A DNA stretch of 48,234 bases from Rhodocyclaceae bacterium (GTDB lineage: Bacteria > Pseudomonadota > Gammaproteobacteria > Burkholderiales > Rhodocyclaceae). The notes beneath the pieces are model-generated. The model had not been told where the DNA came from. It saw only the letters and a list, made by a program, of their open reading frames with translations, and searched no databases. Positions 44,588 through 48,234 of this stretch are shown here, one piece after another. The DNA lies in NCBI GenBank assembly GCA_022072095.1, contig JAJVIJ010000019.1:1-48234 (forward strand), given 5' to 3'. Position 1 is the stretch's first letter, and every line of letters begins with the position of its first letter. A program made the position numbers and the translations under genes.

Positions 44588-45373
44588 TCAGCCCAGCAAC
44601 CGGCGACGCGCCAGCACCAGCGCCGCGAGCAGGCCGAACACGGCGTAGCCCGCCAGCACGCCGAGATGAAGGCCGACATCGTCCGGCACCGACCCGCCCA
44701 ACAGCGGCCGCGCCAGGGCCACCGCGTGCGTCAGCGGCAGGCACTGCGCGAGCAGCTGGATGCCGGCGGGCAGCTGCGCCAGCGGGAAGAATACGCCACC
44801 GATGAGCACCATCGGCGTGATGAACAAGGTGAAGTAATACATGAAGAAATCGTAGTTCGGAGCGAGCACGGTCATCACCAGACCGAGCGCGCCGAAAGTG
44901 AACCCGACCAAAGCGATGAGGGGGACCAACCAGAGCGCCACGGCGCCTCCGATCAGGCCCAGCGCCCAGGCCACCAGCAGGATGGCCAGACCGGAAAAGC
45001 TCGCCTTGATCGCCGCCCAGAGCGCCTCGGCGATGACGATGTCGTCGATGGAGAGCGGCGCATTCATGATCGCGTCCCAGGTTTTCTGCACATGCATGCG
45101 CGAGAAGCCGGAATACAGTGCCTCGAAGGTCGCGCCGTTCATCGTGCTGTAACAGAGCGTGCCGGCGGCCAGAAAATGGATGTATGAAGTACCCGCGACG
45201 CTGGGCAGCAATGCACCCAGGCCATAGCCCAGGCCCAGCATGTAGATCAGCGGGTCGGCCAGATTGCCCAGCAACGAAGGCACCGCGAGCTTGCGCCACA
45301 CCAGCAGATTGCGGTAACAGACGGCGAACAGCCGAAGGCTGGGGCGGCCCGGCAGCAAGTGATGCCGACTCAA
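44588..45373 (-). CDS. ABC-2 type exporter permease, NodJ-like
   Basis: The 261-residue protein has about six membrane helices and the NodJ/ABC-2 profile: YRNLLVWRKLAVPSLLGNLADPLIYMLGLGYGLG, FLAAGTLCYSTMNGATFEALYSGFSRM, and YYFTLFITPMVLIGGVFFPLAQLP. The start is TTG 45373, overlapping the ATPase stop (TTGA). With the preceding NodI-like ATPase it forms a full exporter. In rhizobia NodIJ export lipochitin oligosaccharides, but outside them the substrate is unknown. Homologous pairs are widespread in proteobacteria, so symbiosis should not be inferred. Confidence 0.9.
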   Translation of the reverse strand: MSRHHLLPGRPSLRLFAVCYRNLLVWRKLAVPSLLGNLADPLIYMLGLGYGLGALLPSVAGTSYIHFLAAGTLCYSTMNGATFEALYSGFSRMHVQKTWDAIMNAPLSIDDIVIAEALWAAIKASFSGLAILLVAWALGLIGGAVALWLVPLIALVGFTFGALGLVMTVLAPNYDFFMYYFTLFITPMVLIGGVFFPLAQLPAGIQLLAQCLPLTHAVALARPLLGGSVPDDVGLHLGVLAGYAVFGLLAALVLARRRLLG

Positions 45374-46296
45374 TCCCGCAGCTCCCGACCGGTGAGCTTC
45401 ATGAACATGTCCTCAAGATTGGCAGGCCGGTGCAGGTAGCGCAGTCCGGGCTGGGTGGCCAGATGCGCGAGCAGCGGCGCAGCATCGACGACATAGCAGA
45501 ACACCGTTTCCCCGGACGTTTCGTGGCGCGGCGCGTAGTGCGCGGCATGCGTGCGCGCCCAGGCCACGGCATCGGCCGCACCGGCACCACCGCGCGTGAA
45601 CACCTCGACCACCTGGGGTTCGATGTGTCGTTCGATCAGCTCGTGCGGCGTGCCTTCCGCAATCATCGCGCCATCGTCCAGGATCGCCAGGCGGCTGGCG
45701 AGGCGCTCCGCCTCGTCCATGAAATGCGTCGTCAGCAGGATGGTCTTGCCTGCGGACAGCAGGTGCCGCAGGCGCTCCCAGATCAAGTGGCGCGCCTGTG
45801 GATCCAGGCCGGTCGTGGGCTCGTCGAGCAGCAACAGGTCGGGATCGTTCACCAGCGCACGCGCCAGCGTCAGGCGGCGCTTCATGCCCCCGGACAGCGT
45901 ACGGATCGGATCATCACCACGCCCGGCCAGTCCGGCGAATGCGAGCAGCCGCGGGATGCGCGCCTGCAACGCCGAAGAGGCGATGCCGAAATAGCGGCCA
46001 TAGACGGCAAGATTTTCGGCCGCGGTGAAATCGGGATCGAGGTTGTCGATCTGTGGGACAACGCCCACCCTTGCCCGGGCCGCGCGCGCCGCCTCCGGAA
46101 TCGGATGACCGCACAACTCGATGTGCCCGGCGCTGGCACGCACCAGACCGAGCACGCAGCGCAGCGTCGTCGTCTTGCCGGCGCCGTTCGGGCCGAGCAG
46201 CGCATAGCACTCCCCGGCGCGCAGCGTCAGGCTCAGGTCGCGTACCGCGGCGCGCTCGCCAAAGCGTTTGTACAAGCTGTCGACGACCAGCGGCAT
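45370..46296 (-). CDS. ABC transporter ATP-binding protein, NodI-like
   Basis: The 308-residue ATPase has Walker A LLGPNGAGKTTTLRC, Q-loop VGVVPQIDNLDPDFTAAENLAVYGRYFG (the NodI-type form), signature LSGGMKRRLTLARALVNDP, Walker B LLLLDEPTTGLD and H-loop TTHFMDEAE. The C-terminal ANLEDMFMKLTGRELRD matches NodI/CcmA-type exporters. ATG 46296 lies five bases after the hydrolase stop. It works with the NodJ-like permease encoded next. Confidence 0.92.
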   Translation of the reverse strand: MPLVVDSLYKRFGERAAVRDLSLTLRAGECYALLGPNGAGKTTTLRCVLGLVRASAGHIELCGHPIPEAARAARARVGVVPQIDNLDPDFTAAENLAVYGRYFGIASSALQARIPRLLAFAGLAGRGDDPIRTLSGGMKRRLTLARALVNDPDLLLLDEPTTGLDPQARHLIWERLRHLLSAGKTILLTTHFMDEAERLASRLAILDDGAMIAEGTPHELIERHIEPQVVEVFTRGGAGAADAVAWARTHAAHYAPRHETSGETVFCYVVDAAPLLAHLATQPGLRYLHRPANLEDMFMKLTGRELRD

Positions 46297-46300
46297 CGGC

Positions 46301-46954
46301 TCAGCCCAACGCCACCAATCCGGCGAGGCTGGTACCAACCAGGTCGCGGATCGGTTGCAGCTTGCCGTGAAAGAAATGATCCGCCCCGGGAATGACCGTG
46401 ACCGGCAGCGACTGCGGGCGCGCCCAGTCGAGCACATTGGCGAGCGGCACCGTGTCGTCCGATTCGCCGTGTATCACCAGCGTGCCGCGCGCGACCTCCC
46501 CGGCATCGTAGCGGCGGCCGCCGGCGACGAAACCGGTGGCCATGCCGACCAGAATCAGCCTTTGCGGCGGACGACCCTCGGCTGCCAGACGCTGCGCGAG
46601 CCGGGTCTGAACATGCGCCCCGAACGAAAAACCGGCCAGCACCGTCGCCGTCAGCCCAAAGCGCTCGCAGGCATAGGCCCACACCGCATGCAGGTCGTCC
46701 GTCTCGCCGTCGCCGTGGTCATGTACGCCCGCCGTCGCGCCGACCCCACGGAAATTCGGCCTGAGCGCGATCCAGCCCTGGTCCGTGCACGCGCGCGCCA
46801 GCGCCCAGACCACCTTGTTGTCCACACTGCCGCCGAACAAGGGGTGCGGGTGGGCGACGAGCGCAATCCCGCGCGCTTCAGCCTGCGGCCTGTCGATCAA
46901 TGTTTCGATATCACCCGCCGGCCCCGCGATCAGCACGCGTTCCGGCTGGCTCAT
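46301..46954 (-). CDS. Alpha/beta hydrolase (dienelactone-hydrolase-like esterase)
   Basis: The 217-residue hydrolase has HPHPLFGGSVDNKVVWALARA, the nucleophile elbow AGFSFGAHV (Ser), and likely acid and histidine residues in IHGESDDTVPL and GADHFFHGKL. This is the small YfbR/YqiA-like subclass of lid-less esterases common beside ABC exporter genes in gammaproteobacteria. It has no signal peptide. ATG 46954 overlaps the ferredoxin-like stop (ATGA) and is followed five bases later by the NodI-like gene. The substrate is unknown. Confidence 0.88.
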   Translation of the reverse strand: MSQPERVLIAGPAGDIETLIDRPQAEARGIALVAHPHPLFGGSVDNKVVWALARACTDQGWIALRPNFRGVGATAGVHDHGDGETDDLHAVWAYACERFGLTATVLAGFSFGAHVQTRLAQRLAAEGRPPQRLILVGMATGFVAGGRRYDAGEVARGTLVIHGESDDTVPLANVLDWARPQSLPVTVIPGADHFFHGKLQPIRDLVGTSLAGLVALG

Positions 46955-47259
46955 CGCACGAGCCGCTGCACGATGCGCCCGTGCACCAGGTGTTCGTCGA
47001 TGATTTCGTCGATGTCCTCGCGGTCCATGTAGGTGTACCAGACCGCGTCCGGATAGACCACCACCATCGGGCCGTCGTCGCAACGGCCCAGGCACCCCGC
47101 CTGATTGATGCGGACCTCGCCCGGGCCGTCGAGCTTCAAGGCCTTGACGCGATCCTTGGCGTAGGTGCGCAGCGCCGCCGCCCCGTGGTTGGCGCAGCAG
47201 ATTTCCCCTTCGGGCCGCTGGTTACAGCAGAAAAATACGTGATGACGATACGTGCTCAT
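46951..47259 (-). CDS. Small thioredoxin-like [2Fe-2S] ferredoxin
   Basis: The 102-residue protein contains HHVFFCCNQRPEGEICCANHG and QAGCLGRCDDGPMVVVYPD. This is the cysteine pattern of the thioredoxin-like [2Fe-2S] ferredoxin family (Aquifex-type and NuoE-like). ATG 47259 is preceded by GGAGG eight bases upstream. Such proteins carry one [2Fe-2S] cluster and serve in electron transfer or iron-sulfur roles not yet defined. It opens the minus-strand series hydrolase-NodI-NodJ-cutA-dsbD and is divergent from the lipoprotein gene at 47372. Confidence 0.9.
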   Translation of the reverse strand: MSTYRHHVFFCCNQRPEGEICCANHGAAALRTYAKDRVKALKLDGPGEVRINQAGCLGRCDDGPMVVVYPDAVWYTYMDREDIDEIIDEHLVHGRIVQRLVR

Positions 47260-47371
47260 GACATGGACCTCCGGAACGAATGCTAGCAGCCCCGCGCGGC
47301 AATATACTTGGAACCCTGGATCGGACGCGCGATCGAATCCGATCACCACCCCTGACCTGCGGAGGCCCCCC

Positions 47372-47848
47372 ATGCTGCGCACCGTGATCGTCTGTCTGTC
47401 GCTCGGGGGGCTGGCCCTGGGCGGATGTGCCACACCCGAAGCCCAGTTGAGCGCCGCCGGCACGACGCGCGCCGATGTCGTGCGCGTGTTGGGCGAGCCC
47501 AAGGAAACCTGGAAACTCGCCGACGGCGGCGAACTGCTGCTCTACCCCACTGGCCCGCTCGGCACGCGCACCTACCGCGCCGAAATTGCCCAGGACGGGC
47601 GCGTGCGCGAATTCGCGCAGACCCTCAACGAACGCGGGTTCTCGCGCTTGCGGATCGGCGCGAGCGAAGAAGATGTGCGCAAGCTGTTCGGCAAGCCGGC
47701 CATGGTCATCCCCTTCGACCGGCGCCAGGAGACCGGCTGGGATTATCGCTATGTCGACCAATGGGGTTATCCGGCCGTGTTCCATGTCGTGTTCGACGCA
47801 CGCGGTCTCGTCAAGCAGACCATGACGGTGCGCATCGACGGCGACTGA
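47372..47848 (+). CDS. Outer membrane lipoprotein with BamE/SmpA-like repeats
   Basis: The 158-residue protein has a lipoprotein signal peptide with lipobox L-G-G-Cys19 (SLGGLALGGCATP). Two BamE/OmlA-like modules follow, each with the V-x-x-x-L-G-x-P pattern: TRADVVRVLGEPKETW and SEEDVRKLFGKPAMVIP. ATG 47372 is preceded by GGAGG. The divergent ferredoxin-like gene starts 112 bases away. BamE stabilises the outer membrane BAM complex; this double-module relative is probably a distinct lipoprotein of unknown role. Confidence 0.85.
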   Translation: MLRTVIVCLSLGGLALGGCATPEAQLSAAGTTRADVVRVLGEPKETWKLADGGELLLYPTGPLGTRTYRAEIAQDGRVREFAQTLNERGFSRLRIGASEEDVRKLFGKPAMVIPFDRRQETGWDYRYVDQWGYPAVFHVVFDARGLVKQTMTVRIDGD

Positions 47849-48130
47849 CACCTGTTGCCCGACGCGCGTTCGGGATATGCCTAGCCTCGCGCCTGATCAT
47901 GACCCGCATGCGTGAGCAGAAAGTGAACTGCTTGTTGGGCGAAGCCGCTACGCGGAGAAGCACCCAGTGGCCGCCCCGCAGCCGTGCCCGCACCCGATCG
48001 AGCAGCTTCGGTGGCCGGGCAGTCTCAGGTGCGCCGACAGGTGTGCTATCCGGAGCAGGCGTCGCTGGAGTGGCGATGATTCGTGACCTTATACTTGATG
48101 CCGCTCGAATTATTGATTATTTCATAAATC
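47849..48130. other. Gene-poor stretch before the window end
   Basis: No gene is recognised in these 282 bases. A five-pair hairpin CCCGA-TCGGG occurs near 47857-47873 but without a T-run. From about 48085 the sequence becomes strongly AT-rich (TATACTTGATG, ATTATTGATTATTTCATAAATC), unlike the GC-rich core genes, which may mark the edge of an accessory region and a promoter for the frame that follows. Confidence 0.5.
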
Positions 48131-48234
48131 ATGACAACTGCTGATGACCTGAAGCGTTATATCTCCAGGAGCAATGTTGGGGGATATCGGCATGGTGCAA
48201 AAGCGGTTGAGCGAAGCGGCGAAGAAGCGGTTGC
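48131..48234 (+). CDS. Possible 5' end of an unknown gene, cut by the window edge
   Basis: An ATG at 48131 opens a frame of 34 codons that stays open to the window end. It reads MTTADDLKRYISRSNVGG, followed by a charged stretch. I recognise no family. No Shine-Dalgarno sequence precedes it, but an AT-rich, promoter-like segment does. A second in-frame set (ATG 48174/48192, VQKRLSEAAKKR) is an alternative in another frame. The call rests only on openness and context. Confidence 0.3.
   Translation, partial: MTTADDLKRYISRSNVGGYRHGAKAVERSGEEAV

Noticed and set aside
44588-46296. Nodulation factor export (NodIJ) as evidence of symbiosis
   Set aside because: NodIJ-like exporters are widespread in non-symbiotic proteobacteria and no other nod genes are present.
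47857-47873. Intrinsic terminator after the BamE-like lipoprotein gene
   Set aside because: The hairpin has only about five pairs and no T-run follows.
48076-48144. 22-codon frame MIRDLILDAARII ending at 48144
   Set aside because: Too short, no ribosome site, and it overlaps the AT-rich leader of another possible frame.

Overview
The window looks like the chromosome of a high-GC gammaproteobacterium, probably a free-living or chemolithotrophic (Chromatiales-like) lineage. This rests on gene order: yqgE-ruvX-pyrB-pyrC', rsmB-DUF4390-ntrY-ntrX, pcm-rhodanese-tolC, pilB-pilC-pilD, and ccsA-like divergent from ffh. Two PEP-CTERM proteins are also present. No species can be named from the sequence alone. 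Almost all genes are conserved core genes packed with 1-8 bp overlaps. Only the two ends look accessory.

Left end (1-4326): the first 23 bases have the geometry of a tRNA 3' end. A 5'-truncated ATP-binding AlbA/RecG-like regulator follows. Next comes an intergenic region with 20-bp direct repeats 100 bp apart, then an overlapping two-gene operon of an SF2 helicase (motif II DEFH) and a protein with a C-terminal GIY-YIG nuclease domain. This helicase-nuclease pair is the best candidate for a little-described, defence-like system here.

From 4562 to 16000: uup and a YibF-like glutathione transferase are divergent. They are followed by a minus-strand operon (YeeZ-like epimerase, HemJ-like protein, THUMP RNA methyltransferase), a degenerate EAL-HDOD protein, the pcm-rhodanese-tolC operon and priA. 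Upstream of priA is a 368-bp AT-rich non-coding stretch with three DnaA-box-like 9-mers.

From 16120 to 25929: one continuous minus-strand operon of nine genes runs yqgE, ruvX, pyrB, pyrC' (lacking the HxH zinc motif), rsmB, DUF4390, ntrY, ntrX (degenerate AAA+), hemE. A perfect 16-bp parS palindrome sits exactly on the rsmB start, which suggests the region is origin-proximal.

From 26093 to 36127: a MoxR ATPase, DUF58 and VWA operon is led by an HtrA-like protease. A second, paralogous VWA gene is divergent from it. Two PEP-CTERM exported proteins follow, then an amidase/SH3 protein translationally overlapped with recQ.

From 36150 to 48234: type IV pilus genes pilD, pilC and pilB, a CcsA-like membrane protein divergent from ffh, then a minus-strand series (2Fe-2S ferredoxin-like, alpha/beta hydrolase, NodIJ-like ABC exporter, cutA, dsbD). 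A BamE-like lipoprotein is on the plus strand. The last about 390 bases hold no recognisable gene apart from a possible truncated reading frame running off the end. No rRNA, complete tRNA, CRISPR array, IS element or integrase was found.
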